Shown here in pieces: positions 1-12,488 of a stretch of DNA of 64,000 nucleotides. The notes beneath the pieces are model-generated. The model saw only the letters and a list, made by a program, of their open reading frames with translations, did not search any database and was not told where the DNA came from. The DNA lies in NCBI GenBank assembly GCA_964035795.1, contig OZ038321.1, forward strand, positions 5,212,200-5,276,199. Direction: 5' to 3'. Position 1 is the first letter of the stretch, and the number at the start of each line of letters is the position of its first letter. The translations under genes and the position numbers were made by a program. The stretch is from Pterobdella sp. o SKG-2022 (Eukaryota > Annelida > Clitellata > Hirudinida > Piscicolidae).

Positions 1-149
1 CTTCACACTCCTTCGTATAGTGTGAACAAGATCCCAGACCAACAGATGGTGTTGCAATGCACATTCCTCTTCATAGATGACTTTGGCATCCTTTACCATA
101 CTTTTGAAAGTTTTTCAATAAAGAATGAAGTCAATCTGGGACTTGGAAC

Positions 150-935
150 CACCGAAGTTATAGGTAACAAGATGGGACTCGCTTTTCATAAAACAAGTGT
201 TGGCGACAAAAAAGATTGTTGGCTATTTCGAATTCTAAAATCCGTTCACCTTCAGAGTTACGGGTACCATAACCAAAACCACCATGCACGTTCTCAAAAC
301 CACCAGCTTTCTCAACAACATGCCCATTCCAGTCACCCAATGGGATGAGAATCTCAGAAAATGTTAATTTTGAGATACATTTCTGCAACTCATCATAAAC
401 TGTTTTTTCCTCATTCGGACGACCAACTTGTGGGGCATAGATAGAAACAAAGGTGAACACAGACTCCCCAAGAACAAGACGTAATACTAGAATCCTGTCT
501 GAGACACGATAAACTTCAAAAACATTATGTGTCCATTTTTCTGCCAAAGGAAATTCAGCAGCACCAAGACCTGACTTATTGCCACACCAATAAAACTTAT
601 AGGCTGAATTTTTGTTCTTCAAAATGCGGTATTGATTTGACTCGGTGCCACCAGCCCATCTATGTTCTTGGATCGCACAAATGTTCACTCTTCCGAAACA
701 TAGTCTCTACCACCTCACTGCCTCTGCTCTTTAAACTACCACACTCAAAGAAGCTACTCTGAACGTCGTTTTCGGGTGCTCACTTGATTCGCCTGAGCCG
801 GACCCTGTATTCCACACCCGTGAGTCAGCCAAGCCCGAAGCATTACCAGTACGCATATGGGTACTGGCACTACTTTTAGTGTAAAGATATTTTTTGAAAG
901 CCATTTTTAGTTGAGACAAAGTTTTCATAGAACTG
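150..935 (-). mobile_element. RTE-like LINE, 5' part (endonuclease domain), decayed
   Basis: The minus strand encodes an apurinic-like endonuclease of the RTE type, often annotated as craniofacial-development-protein-2-like. Visible pieces are TTFRVASLSV, then after a frameshift VNICAIQEHRWAGG, FVSIYAPQVGRP, LGDWNGHV and HGGFGYGTRNSEGERILEFE. The QE, YAPQ, GDWNGH and GFGxGxRNxxGExIL blocks are the usual signature of this domain. The frame is broken around 690-760 and the reverse transcriptase would lie beyond the left edge, so this is a non-functional fragment. A tandem repeat at 1,155-1,252 lies just upstream in element orientation and may be its 5' untranslated region. Confidence 0.8.
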
Positions 936-1154
936 CCAGCCCAAGCTAACGTCCAACTTGAAATTATTGGATTTCAAGAACCGCCGTTCCCACAATTGGG
1001 CAGTTTGCCTTGCCATTGTCAATAAAGAATGATGCTCCGCCAAGCCAAATGAAAACGATATCAGGATATCAGTTTGTCGATACCTGTTACCGAAGTCTAC
1101 TGTTATCCAGGTTATAACAGGAAAGCAGTCTCAATTTGGAGACGCTGTCTTTGG

Positions 1155-1252
1155 TGCAGTTTAACGTCATGCCAGGATCACTTGGATGCAGTTTAACGTC
1201 ATGCCCAGGACCACATGGATGCAGTTTAACGTCATGCCCAGGACCAAGTTGA
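1155..1252. repeat. Three-unit tandem repeat (about 33 bp) with TTTAACGTCATGCC core
   Basis: Three consecutive units start at 1155, 1187 and 1220. Each opens TGCAGTTTAACGTCATGCC and continues with CAGGACCA-like sequence. The same core recurs as two 28-bp units at 18,199-18,254. The array lies 5' of the minus-strand RTE-like endonuclease fragment, which suggests, without proving, that it is a LINE 5' untranslated iteration. Confidence 0.8.
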
Positions 1253-1689
1253 TTTTATGGATGTATTACTTTCAATTAAATTTGATAAATAAAAAAAATA
1301 TATATAAAACTTTAAATAAAAAATTTTTGAGCAATTAAACATCAATTTTAAACAAACTCTTTTAAACTCTTTTTCAGTCTATTTTTTGTTTTGATTTATT
1401 TATTAAACACCCAGTTTGGACCCTAAAGAGCTATGTAAGGAAATATTGTTTTTTAAAAAAAATTTCTCAAAAAGTTCATTCAAATGTGGAATATAAAGGA
1501 TAGAAACCCATGATACTTGGCTCTTTTGTTGTTTATGTATTCCATTTCATAATACAACTTTTGTTTTTGAGCTTTTTAGTCTATCTTCATAATTTTTCTT
1601 TGGTGTGTAGTTAATGTTTACAAGTATCCGTTATTTTCAAAATTGTTTATGAGTTCATTTTGTTTCTCATAAGGATTAATAGCGAGTTT
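1253..1689. other. AT-rich spacer, no gene seen
   Basis: AT-rich sequence between the tandem repeat and the Penelope-like fragment. I see no coding region here. The right end may hold decayed 3' sequence of the Penelope-like element (a minus-strand NPYEKQNELINNF-like stretch near 1,640-1,690). Confidence 0.4.
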
Positions 1690-2800
1690 TGTGTTAGATT
1701 ACTTCCTATAAACCGTCGTTTGTAAAGTTCCGTTGGCATTTTTTAAAAAAAAGTGTGTCAAAGAAAGGTAAAGTGTGATGAGTTTCAGTTTCAAAAATGA
1801 ATTTCAAGTTTTCATCGATTCCATTGAGAATATTTATAAACTCAATGTGAGCATTACTTTCCTTGTTCTTCGAAATGCCGAAAATGTCATCCATTTATAT
1901 TTTTACTGAGCGAGATGCTCTTAACTTTTTTTTCTTGCTTTTTTTAGGGATTCATCCAAAGTGAAGTTCATTCAAATCTGTGCTTTATGTACCTTAAGAC
2001 TGAGGCCAATAGGTCTCGAGTCCTTCGTTGTGTTTTCTTATATGAAATCAGATGAAGACATGCATAAATTTTTAAGATCAATGAGATTATCGGCTGTAAG
2101 ACTTGTTAGTTTATGATGATCAGTATCTTTTTTAATTTTTTGTAGATTAAACTTATGCAATTTTGTAGAGGTATGATAAAAATAGAGCTTCTGCATTGAA
2201 GCTTACCAGATATTCGTTTTCTTTGAGGCTCTGAACGAATTTTATTAAATTTTTGCATGTGTAGTCACAAGCGTCGATTAATGGTTGGATGAGTGGTATT
2301 AGATATGATGCCAGAGCTTCTTGAAGAAAACCTCGATGTGATATAATGTTTCTTGCAGAAACTTTTTTTGTTCTTTTTGTAAGCTTTTCTGAACGGCTAA
2401 GCTACAGAAAGCAAAGAACCTGAAAGATAAACTTGCTTATAGTCATTTTTTCAGTTCCAATAGATTTTTAAATTTTTATTTCTGGTTTGATATTTTTGAA
2501 TGCTTTTATAGTTTTTTTTAGTTGGTCGAAAAGCAGCACAACGAAACCAATACCCTTGTCTTGAGGGGTAATGGACAATTAATTTTTTTAATTTTTACTT
2601 GCAAATACTTGAAACGTTTTTTTCTTAATTAGTTAGGTTGCTGGATGTATTCGATTTCTTTTTTTTAGGCGCAGGATATGAAAAACATTTTGGCACAACT
2701 TTTCACCATTTTCAGAAAAGCCAGCTCGTCTAGACTTTGTGCTGCCTTTTCATTACATGTTCATAAAAGAAATTTTTTGAAGTTAAAGCAAACTTTGGTT
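1690..2800 (-). mobile_element. Penelope-like element fragment (reverse transcriptase)
   Basis: On the minus strand, 1706-1894 reads MDDIFGI, then HIEFINILNGIDENLKFIFE and HHTLPFFDTLFFKK. This matches the Penelope-like RT block with its DD catalytic pair, a short spacer, the NIKFTxE-like strand and LPFLD. Further upstream on the same strand I can piece together PQDKGIGFVVL near 2,560 and ENEYLVSFNAEALF near 2,190, which resemble the DKG and SFDVxSLF blocks. There are many stops and frameshifts, so it is an old copy. A GIY-YIG endonuclease could not be recognised. Confidence 0.55.
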
Positions 2801-4786
2801 TTTTATTCTAGAGCGATATTTCATGTGGTGTGAGAGGTTCGTTTTGGAGTTACAGGATTGGCTTTGAAATAGTTGTCGGGCCATTAGATGCCAGTGTTTG
2901 AGAATAAACTTTTTGTAAATTTCCAAGTTTGTTCCATAGTTTTTGTTTGTTTTCTAGAATTCTCTCTTATGAGCTATTTTTGTGATTTTTATTATATTAT
3001 TGAAATCATCAATTTTAAGCTTACTTTCTAGAGAATTGATTTGGTCCATTAATTTTTTTTTCGAATGCAGAAAGTTTTTGTAACAAATTTTCAAAGACAA
3101 AGGTCATAAAAAAAAATAGAAAACATCATACAAAACTATAAGCCAAAAAATAAAAAAAAATATCTGGATCGCTAAAGATCAAAAAACAAAAAGACAAAAT
3201 AACAATAATAATAAAAATATAACATACGTTTCTATTCCATTTATTAAACACCTAAACCAGTCTTATCCATAATGACAACTTAACTTGAAAATGTGCCTTT
3301 GATTCACGAAAAAGATCGTTCTTGATTTGAAGTGATAACTTATGAAATAATTAACTCATTAAGATAACATCTTAAAAGGGAGATAAAACTGTGAAATCAA
3401 AAATTTCTTTAAATATTTCATGTTTGAAATTATTTTTTTGATATATTTGTAACACATTTTTATCTACAGAATTAAGTCCAGAGCAAGCAGCCCTGAAACA
3501 ATTTTGGCGTGCAACCCTCCAAAAAACAAAAATTTTTTTTATTTAATAATAATATGAACTACTTATATAGGGCCTCTACGCATCGTTTAGAGGTTAAGGT
3601 TGAGAAATATTTTTTAACCTTAATAAACTTAAAATAATTTTGAAAACCAATTATATTACTCAAAAGTGCGTGCTTAACGATTGTCTTTATAATTTTATTT
3701 TGGTTTTATGTGGTTCGTTTGAGACTCGAGCATATTTAAAACAAATTATTAACAAAATAATTCATTTTCACTCGTTTTTAATTAGCTAATTCCAAATCAA
3801 TTAAATTTAAATTTTTTTTTTATAACTTTTTATATGGGTTGAAAATTTCAAAGAATTTAAGCCCACTTAAAAACATGGGCGTTAACGGGTTGAACTAAAC
3901 AAGCATACTTCATTGGTTGATGGAACAACAAATTCGTTGATTTTTTGAAAGTTCTAATTTTAATTTACAGCAACGTAAGTCAAATTTAAATAAATCTAAA
4001 ATCCAAAGCAATCATAATTTTCAAAATTTACAATGTCCATCAAAACTTCAAATCAGTAATCCATATTTCATGAGACATTAGTATTGAGTTAAATTATGCA
4101 ATAAAACATTATAGACAGTCACAAAAACAACCAGTACTAAATGAAGTTCACTAACAAAAAGTGATGTGATGATTTTCATTTTTGACATTTCAATACCTCA
4201 AAATAAAATTGAAGATTGGAGGCGTACCTGATCGTTAATCTCAACAAAAACAGACATGAGAAAACTCTCAAAAGATAAAATCGATTCAACGTCAAAATAC
4301 ACCAAATTGTTAAATTATTTTTAACGCTTCATCCATCAAACTTTGAAGTAGTATCATAGCATATTTCATGATTCAACTTCTTCAATAATCCATAAGGCAC
4401 AAATAAACAAAACATGCGTTAGTTTAACTTTATTTGAAACTACTTTCATTGTTCACAAAGCTTCTACAAATAGTAACTCAAAATAGAAAATATTCTTATA
4501 AAGCATAATGAAATATCATCTCACTGCTGATAAACAATTAAAAACCTAAGAAGTGCAGCAGTCAATCAAACCTTCAACAGTCCTATTACATCCTATTTAG
4601 GGTCCCATAAATAAGCAATATCAAACTAAACTTTTAATAAATTAGTTTGTTATATAGTTAATTATATATATTCCCTGAAATTAATATTAATAAATATGGG
4701 ATTAATAAAATGAGTTACCCTTGTTAAATCAAATAGCGAAGATTAATTGTTCTCCTGATTTGTGCGTCAACAAGTTATGATATCTT
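2801..4786. other. AT-rich intergenic sequence with one short repeat tail
   Basis: Apart from the CR1/L2-like tail at 3537-3612, nothing with coding character is visible. Homopolymer A and T runs are frequent and open frames are very short. Confidence 0.5.
3537..3612 (-). repeat. CR1/L2-like LINE 3' tail
   Basis: An ATTTAATAATAATATGAAC run is followed by TACTTATATAGGGCCTC, TACGCATCG and a TTTAGAGG segment. The same sequence appears at 28,165-28,235, where it joins recognisable CR1/L2-like coding sequence on the minus strand. This copy is therefore interpreted as a tail-only 5'-truncated insertion, minus orientation. Confidence 0.6.
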
Positions 4787-4792
4787 TTTATT
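4787..4792 (-). terminator. AATAAA polyadenylation signal of the acyl-CoA synthetase gene
   Basis: AATAAA on the minus strand lies about 42 nt downstream of the TGA stop at 4834-4836 and is the first such hexamer. No downstream element was assessed. Confidence 0.55.
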
Positions 4793-4833
4793 AATAACTA
4801 CTAATTATGAAGTTATAAACTACAGGTTTTCAC

Positions 4834-7800
4834 TCAGTTGCATTGTTCTTTGAGTTGCCTTCTGAGGATCTTACCAGCCTGGTTTCTGGGAATCATCGGC
4901 AAGAATTCCACTCCTCCTCTCAACTTTTTGTATGAAACAACTTTTTCTGCAGTGTTTAATACCATTCAAACTGTAACAAATCAATTAATGAAACTAAATT
5001 TAAAATACAATAAAGTCATACAATTAGTAATGTAACATTACAGACCATTGACAAAGGCCTCCAGGTCTTGCTTGGAGACAGAGGTTCCAGGCTTGAGAAC
5101 CACGAAGGCCCTGGGAACCTCCCCTGCCTCATCATCTGGCACCCCGACAACTGCTGCGTCTGCTACAGAGGTGTGAGAGCATAACAGATCTTCTAGTTCA
5201 GCTGGAGGGACCTTTTGCAGAAGCCATTTAATGTTTATTAAATTTTAAATTCATTATGAGTGATTGGAAATAATTCTAGAAATTTTTGTTTGATTCAGTC
5301 TTAAAATTAAATTTTCAAAGTATTTTTAATTTATAGGACTATATTATCCAATTGAGGTTTTTGAATCCGACCATCTAGTGCTGTCTTAACCTCAGACGGC
5401 CTCACCTTTCAACTCATCGTGTCACTTCTCAGTCTTTTAGGAATCTCAATTTGGCCGGCTTTGAAAGAGATCTCAACTTAATAAACGATCTACTTATAAC
5501 TTCTTGGATTTCCATGTTCTATGGAAAGATTCTTTTTTCTCTGATGAACTCTCATACTCCTTTACGCACTCATTTTTTTCGCCCCAGCTTGCATTCACAC
5601 TTTCATCTATCTAAGAATGCTCTCACAGCCATACACCGAAAAAAGAAAATCCACACAGATATCCACCCTCCAAAAGCTCCACATGCAAGTTCTCGACAAT
5701 CAGTGAATGAATTCAGAATTACGCGTAAACTTGCCCGCGCCGCCATTAACAAGTCACGAGCGGATTATCTAAATCTATCGCTTTCCTTGGTGACACCTCG
5801 CTCCAAAGCCTTTTGGAAAACTACAAACTCCATACTTCACAGGTTTTCTCCACTTCCTCCCAAAACTTCTTCAGAATATGATTTTTTTGTTGATAACTAG
5901 CATTTTTCAAGACGTGATTCGTAACTCATTACCGACCGTTGTAATCTTTCCCGTAGCGCTTCTTCAACTGACAGTGAGCAATCAAATCTCTCATTTTTCT
6001 CACCTCCTATTATTCACGAAATCATCAAACTGATCACTTCCCTCTCAAATAAATCTTCACCTTAAGATATAATCCCTATTTTCGTGCAGAAGAGGTTTTC
6101 TGGCATCTTCGCCTCCATTATATGCAAACTTTCCGCTTTTTCATTTTCGCAGAGCACTTTTCCAACTTCCTTCAAAATGGCGCAGACAACCCCTTTATTA
6201 AAAAAGAATATCCCTCATGCAGCCATTCATCTATCGTCCAATTTCAAACCTCAGAACCATTTCGAAAATTTTAGAAAGAGTTGTTCTCAAAAAACTATCC
6301 TCTCGCGTTTCTTTAATTCATAACTTCAACCTTTTCCAATCGGCGTATCGTTTTCATCACTCAACGGAAACTGCGCTTTTATACATCACTGATAACCTCC
6401 GCAGAATCTGTGGTACCGGGTCTGCGGCCGTCTTGGTGTTTTCAGATATTTCAGCAGCTTTCGACACCATTGCTCATCCTTATAGGCTGCACATTCTTGA
6501 AAATTAATTTCATATTTCTGGCATTGGTTTATCCTGGTTTCATTTCTAGTTCTCCAAACGCAAACAATTTGTTAAAATAAGCACCTCTTCTTCTACTCCT
6601 GTTTTTCTCCGTTCTGGTGTTCTCAAAGGCTCCGTTCTTGGACCCATACTCTTTTCTCTATACACATCTCCTAGTAGTAAGATCATACAAAAGTATTGTC
6701 TAATTAATTCTATATTTCAATAAGTCGGCTTACTTATATGAGCTTCTTTTCATCAGACACTCATGAGTCTCTTAGGTCTTCGAATTCTGCATTAGCCTAT
6801 CTCTTCTAACTCTTTTTCGCCTATCACCCCTCATTTATGAAATTCTCTTTTGCCTTATTTGCGTCTATCACTTTCTCTTAAACATTTTTGCAAGCGTTTA
6901 AAAACGCATCTTTACAGCCACATCTCTACCGTAGTTCTTTGGGCTACACAAGCGCCGCTGCAGCATACCAAGTTTGTAAACTGCGCGCCTAACAAATAAA
7001 TAATAATAACTATGATTTTTCAAGTCTAGAATGAATAGTCAAAAGATAATTCAGATTTTTACTTGGAGTCCTTTATACTTGATGAGTTCCTTGACTCTGT
7101 CGACCACAAAGAGGTGGCCATCTTCATCCATGTACCCAATGTCACCTGCTCAATCAATCCTTTTATACAAACCTATTTATTGAAACATAAAAATTAAATT
7201 ATTGTTACATGAGTTTAAATATAATTGGAATTGAAACAGCTACAATGAATAACTTTTTATTGAAAATATAGTTGACTATCACCAGTATTAAGCCATTTGT
7301 CAGCATCGAGTATTTTATCGGTGGCTTCCTTGTTGTTTAAATAGCCCTTCATCACCTGTAGCAGTTAAAATTTTATTATGTAATAAACTTAATTTTTCAT
7401 TCTATCAAAATATATTCGAGTTAAGATAGATAAAATGTGTCTAAAAGATTTTACTGATAATAAAAAAAACTACTCAATTGGGTGAATATTTTTTTGAATT
7501 TTTATTACCAAATATCTACAAATAAATCAAATAAAAATTTGAAGGACCTGAGGGCCATGCACATACAACTCTCCCTTCTCCCCTGGCAAAACTTCTTCAT
7601 TCTCTGTGTTTAAGATCTGAATCATTTCATAGTTTGGTTTAACAAATTTGACATAAACTATCAATTTAAATAATAAAATTTTTCAAAAAATAGTTTTATT
7701 TCAATAATTTGATAGGTCTATTTTCTGCTAGATCGGAGGTTCGAGCTTGATTAAATATCACGTTGTAGTGTGTCTAGATTAAGTTTCACCAACTTCTTTT

Positions 7801-10800
7801 TTACCAATTGCCGCCATCTTTCTATATTGACCCAAAACCGCATCTATTCAACATGTATCAGTCGCGTTTTAGATGCTGTTGAAACAAGGTGTAACAGTAT
7901 CCGCATTGAGCAGCCTTAAACGAAACGAAGCATGTTTAGCTGAATATGCAACGTCAAAACGAATGACATCGTCCTTTTTAAGCTTGGCTTTCAAGATGTT
8001 GGGTAAGTTCTTCATACCGGCAAAATGAAGTGGTTTGGACATTTAGAGCGTAGCACAGGTTGGATCCCAAAGATGCTAAAATTGGAGATTCTCGCCAAAC
8101 GCCAAAAAATTGGGCTGACATAAAAATGAGGAAATTTGTTTCATATAGGCAAAAGACTAATAGCTTTGAGTAATAACTAATTATATCGGAATTCATTGAT
8201 GAGATTATTTACAATTATAGTATCAATAACAACTTTCATTTGGGTGTTGTTGACTAAGGGTCCTGAAGATGCGATTTTCTCTCTGCAGGTTGCTACTGAA
8301 TTCAAGGTTATAACTGGACTGGTCTCAGTCAAGCCATAACCTACCAATAATAATTTAAACACATTTCATTCCAAATTTTTTTAAACTATTTCACACTGTA
8401 GATGCCAAATATATCATAAACATAATGTAACCAAAGAGATAACACCTTGACCGAGAGAGCAATGTCTGTACTTATCGTGAAACTCATTCACCATGCCTTT
8501 GCCAAGAGGGGCTGCTCCAGAAATGAGAACTTTGAGGGAAGAAACATTGAAACCTTTGACCATGGGATGCTTGTTGAGGAACATCACTATGGGTGGAACC
8601 AGATGAATCTGTCCGACCTGTATTTTGGTGTTGTCTGTATTGCAGAGTGGCGTTCTGCCTAGCCTTTAATTTACGCAACAAAATCCTCGATTAAAGGCAA
8701 CCTAATTGCCGGCTTATTTTTGTTTCAAATGTATTCTGTATTTTGTTTATTTGATCTATAAAAAAACTTTTTAGAACAAAAATCCAACCATTTTATAAAC
8801 AATAAGGTAAATGCTGATTGAGTAAATTAGCTAAGTAATTTTTGAAAATTAAGGTTTTTTCAATTATATATGAATCATTTTACTCGTTCTTTGCGTAAAT
8901 TCAAACAACTTGAATATATTTCAAAATTATAATTTAACAATAACACATTTTTGATCGCCAATATTAGCAACAACTTAAATAAACTTTCCTATATAAACAC
9001 TAATAAATAAACAATAAATAAATTTTGATAAATGCTGAGGCGTACCTTTGAAATACTTTCAAAACACAAAAACTCAAAGCGATAATGTGATGTATTGGCA
9101 TTGCGAAAATCAATTAATTTATTGACAATTTTATTTTCATTGTTGATGCTTAAACAATTTAATCTTATTAAAACAATTTTTATATATGTAAGCATAAAGT
9201 TTTAACGGACTACTGTACGTTTTCAGAAACTAGAACAAAATTTTAAATAATCAAACTACTTACACTATATTTTTGGATAGTGTTTAGGAACAACTTAGGG
9301 TCAAAGCCTGGAATAATTACAGAAGTCTGTCCAATGCGAGGAGCTGTGATGAGATGGACAATAATGCCAAAAATATGGTAGAAAGGCAACAAAGCCATGT
9401 GTGTCAAAGTTTCCACATGGTCAAAATATCCAGGATGCCTTGAAAATACGATATTTGAGGTAATTATACAAATCAAAATGAACAACATTTTAACAAAAAT
9501 AACTTCTATTCGATAATTTAAATGATAATATACTGACTCCACTTGTAAAGAGTTGGCAACTTCATTTCGATGGGTGAGCATAACACCCTTTGGCAAACCT
9601 GTTGTTCCTGAAGAGAAGGGGAGAATTGCTGTGTCATTGTAAACATCAATATCAAGGTTGGTAGGGTAGGCAGAACCATCATCATCTAAAAGTTCGGTCA
9701 ACTTCACAAACCCTGTTTCTTTCCCACATGTGAAAACTTTCTAAATTGGAACATTTAAAAAATTTGTTACATTAGTTTTTGAATTAAAAAATGAAAAATG
9801 AATTAATATTGTAACTAAAATTATATAATGTCATCTTTTTTATATAATGACACCTTTATTTTTTGGGTACCAGCAATGACATCCTTCGCTTTGTTGGTAA
9901 AAAGGCTGGAACAAAATAAGTAGCTAGCATTAGAGCTGTTCACTTGCAGAATCACATCAGCTGAGGGATATTTTATTGCAAAAATTGAATTTTATATTTA
10001 AAAGTTTCTATTCAATAACTAAAGCTTAAACTCAATCTTTTATTATTATCTAGCTGCTAGTTAAAGCATAAGTGCTTTCAAAATTCAAGAATTATCAAAA
10101 CTTCATTTATAAATTTTCAAATATCATTCAAAATAGCATCATACTAATAAATTATTTGATCTAAATTTTGATTGTTAACATCATAACCTAAAAAAAATTT
10201 GCATTTTCAAACACTGAAAACAAAGGTTGAAAAGTATCACAAATACCTTAATTGATATACAGTGTAACCCAAATAAAAGACATACATAAACTAAAATCTA
10301 TAAATAAAAAACTTCTGAAAAACCGTGCTTTATGCAATATAAACATGAAGACTTTTTACAGGACATGGCAATTAAAAAAATAAAATAAAACAACATTGAA
10401 AGCAATATCTGGTGAGTTAAAAGTTTTAAAAATTCGATTTTTTTACCTGCAAGATAATGGGGATTGCATGTAGTAACAGTAGCTCCAAGTGAAAGAACGG
10501 CGTGAAACATTAAAAAGTATTCGATGGTATTTTCACTTACCATCATCACTACATCTCCCTTTTTGACTCCTTGCTTCGCTAGTGCACTTGTCAATTTCCA
10601 TACGGTATCTTTAGTCTGATCAAACGTCAGTGTTCTTCCCGTGGTAGCGTCTATCTAATAAAATGATGTTTGAAAGCAGGTTTATCATAGAACTTTTGCA
10701 GTTAATGACTACTTTTGAACTCCATGTTTTCAGTTACACGTGTTAACTCAAACAAGAAATTATTTTTTTAAACTCTGATAGCTTTTTTAAGTGAATAAAA

Positions 10801-11177
10801 ATTAGTTTAAAGATTTACAAGAGCTGCTTTTGATCCTCTAAATTTGAAATTTCCCATTGTATATTCCGGAATTGATTGTTCTGGTATTTCCAAATCAGGA
10901 AAAGGACTTTTGTACACTATAAATCGTTGGTGTTTTATAATTGAGATCAACTTTGGATTAATTGTATCAAAAAAATCTTGGAAAATATATGTTAATCACG
11001 GGCGTTACCTTTTTTAACATAAGAAAGATGTAAGTTTCGTCGATTTGAATAAATATTGGATGACGAAAAAACAGAGTAATTCGAAAGAAACTTTCTGCTT
11101 TTGAAGAATTTGCTAATGTCTAGTCCAAGGCGATGTCGTCCATTGAGGATAATGTATTTGTAAGTGATTGCCGACAT
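4834..11177 (-). CDS. AMP-forming acyl-CoA synthetase, 4-coumarate-CoA-ligase-like, 13 exons
   Basis: ANL-superfamily enzyme expected to adenylate a carboxylic acid and transfer it to CoA; the substrate cannot be read from sequence. Exons in transcription order: 11177-11009, 10916-10819, 10654-10447, 9960-9854, 9740-9538, 9438-9264, 8617-8446, 8340-8231 (or to 8213), 7616-7548, 7355-7283, 7145-7063, 5211-5046, 4946-4834. All phases join, giving about 581 aa. Landmarks: P-loop [11 protein letters not shown] near residue 239, [25 protein letters not shown] near 378, [14 protein letters not shown] with hinge Asp/Arg near 477, YKGLQ, and [11 protein letters not shown] with the C-terminal catalytic Lys near 570. 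The first 56 residues are rich in Arg, Lys and Ser and nearly acid-free, suggesting mitochondrial import; the C-terminus (EQCN) is not a peroxisomal tripeptide. Weak donors follow exons 4, 9 and 12. The exon 8 end is ambiguous. Confidence 0.88.
5345..7015 (+). mobile_element. CR1/L2-like LINE, decayed, in an intron of the acyl-CoA synthetase
   Basis: Sense-strand RT pieces in order: [20 protein letters not shown] and [10 protein letters not shown] with [11 protein letters not shown] (linker before the RT), [55 protein letters not shown], then YSWF-like and [19 protein letters not shown]. The YADD block and much of the thumb are missing. The end is recognisable as [15 protein letters not shown] and CKRLKTHLY, then an AAATAATAATAAC tail near 7,005. 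Stops and frameshifts are frequent. It is antisense to the host gene and accounts for most of the 1.85-kb intron between exons 11 and 12. Confidence 0.8.
7735..8150 (+). mobile_element. Short LINE remnant in an acyl-CoA synthetase intron
   Basis: Plus-strand translation gives [13 protein letters not shown] near 7,855 and [12 protein letters not shown] near 8,020. These resemble the region after the RT domain in RTE-like LINEs, where K(L/M)(R/K)WFGH(V/L)xR is typical. Upstream, a GGTTCGAGCTT near 7,738 is like a polymerase III B box, but I see no matching A box. The assignment is tentative and the block is strongly decayed. Confidence 0.4.
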
Positions 11178-12415
11178 TACGATTCAACAACAGTTTTATC
11201 AAAATTAGTTTTCAAAGCAAATTAAAGAAATCTTTCCGAATGAACTAACGAGAAACAACCCCCAAATTCAGATTTTGTTGTGATTATTTTCATCTATATA
11301 CTTATATGTTATAAGTACAGCTAAACTGCGTCTTATGATTGTTCAATATGTGTATTAACATAAAATATGTAAACTATCCCATATATACGTTGGTATATGA
11401 AAGATAGGTTTATTTCAACTATGAACATAGGCATAAAGAATATCAATGAACTCTGTAACTAGTTTTAATTTCCATGTACCACCGCCTGAAATTTCAAGGT
11501 TAAGTGAGGGGTATGGCACCGTCATAGCTTCACCAAGCTCTATTTATACATCAAAATTTCTTATACTCAAGAAAAAGATGATTTTAAAAGTCACGATTTT
11601 TCAATGAATAATTCGAAATTCACATTTTTGTTTTGAAACTGTGTTTCATTCAATCAAAAAACTGTTACAACGCTCACTGCTCTACATTTTGAACTTTGCT
11701 GTTTTCTTGGCCCTGTTTAAGTTTCATACCAACTGCTATACAAATGTATTCTACTTTTTTTTTATAATGGAAAATTCGTTAAATTATTTTTATTTAAAAT
11801 TAATTTTATTCTTATAAATAATTTTTTTTATATCAACTCTACTTTTTCTAGATTCAGCAAATGATTAATTTTTGTTTTCAGTACATTGATATCACTGATA
11901 ATTATAATTGATCCATTTTGGTGAACTTTGGGGTTCACTATTTGATGACTGTTTTTTTACAGCCCATAAGTCATAATTCGTAAACAAACTTAAAGCATGC
12001 TTTTTATTAATATCAGAAAAAAGCTTTATTTTCACTAAAATCGATATATTTTCGAATAAGCGTTTTTAGTTTATGAATCTGTAATATTTGGACTGAACGT
12101 TAAAAAACTCGTAGACTATAATTATCAAAAATTGAAAATTATGGAATTCAATATATATTTATTGAAGTATTAATCAAAAAATTATAAAAAATTAATAATT
12201 TTTCTATTTTCTTACGTATATTGGCTGTAACTATATTTTTTTTCAAAAAATAAAGTTTGGATATATAAAAATAAAAATATTAGCTCTAGTTTTTGCAAAT
12301 TTTCAAAAACAATGAAATGAAATTTATCTCGATAATTTAACAAAATTATCAATATTTGTTGAACAGCCATTTAAAAAATTTTTTTTGTTAAAAGTTAATT
12401 TATCCTCAAGTCAAA
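11178..12415. other. Intergenic region between two divergently transcribed genes
   Basis: AT-rich, no coding signal seen. It separates the start codon of the minus-strand acyl-CoA synthetase (11,177) from the plus-strand MCUR1-like gene, so both promoters should lie here or slightly to the right. No clear core promoter motif can be called in such AT-rich DNA. Confidence 0.5.
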
Positions 12416-12488
12416 ATGCTTAACAGAAAAGTTTTAAATTTGGTATTTAAACGACAACCTAGTTTTAAATCATTATCTCTAAACAAAT
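12416..12488 (+). CDS. Candidate first exon of the MCUR1-like gene (mitochondrial presequence)
   Basis: ATG at 12416 opens a 73-bp frame encoding MLNRKVLNLVFKRQPSFKSL then SLNK, followed by a GTAATT donor. It has seven basic and no acidic residues and an amphipathic start, typical of a matrix-targeting presequence, which this mitochondrial family requires. It ends in phase 1 and could join an acceptor at 13418/13419 in frame. That join would skip the conserved segment before QAE, so another exon may be missing. The call rests only on position, composition and splice phase. Confidence 0.3.

Noticed and set aside
7735..7760. tRNA gene or SINE promoter from a GGTTCGAG B-box-like string
   Set aside because: No A box, cloverleaf or matching 5' half could be found; retained only as a remark on the LINE remnant.
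9243..9707. Continuous 154-codon frame as a single exon of the acyl-CoA synthetase
   Set aside because: The middle 33 residues are unlike the family, and splicing 9537/9439 restores the expected spacing ([13 protein letters not shown]). It is kept only as a possible retained intron.
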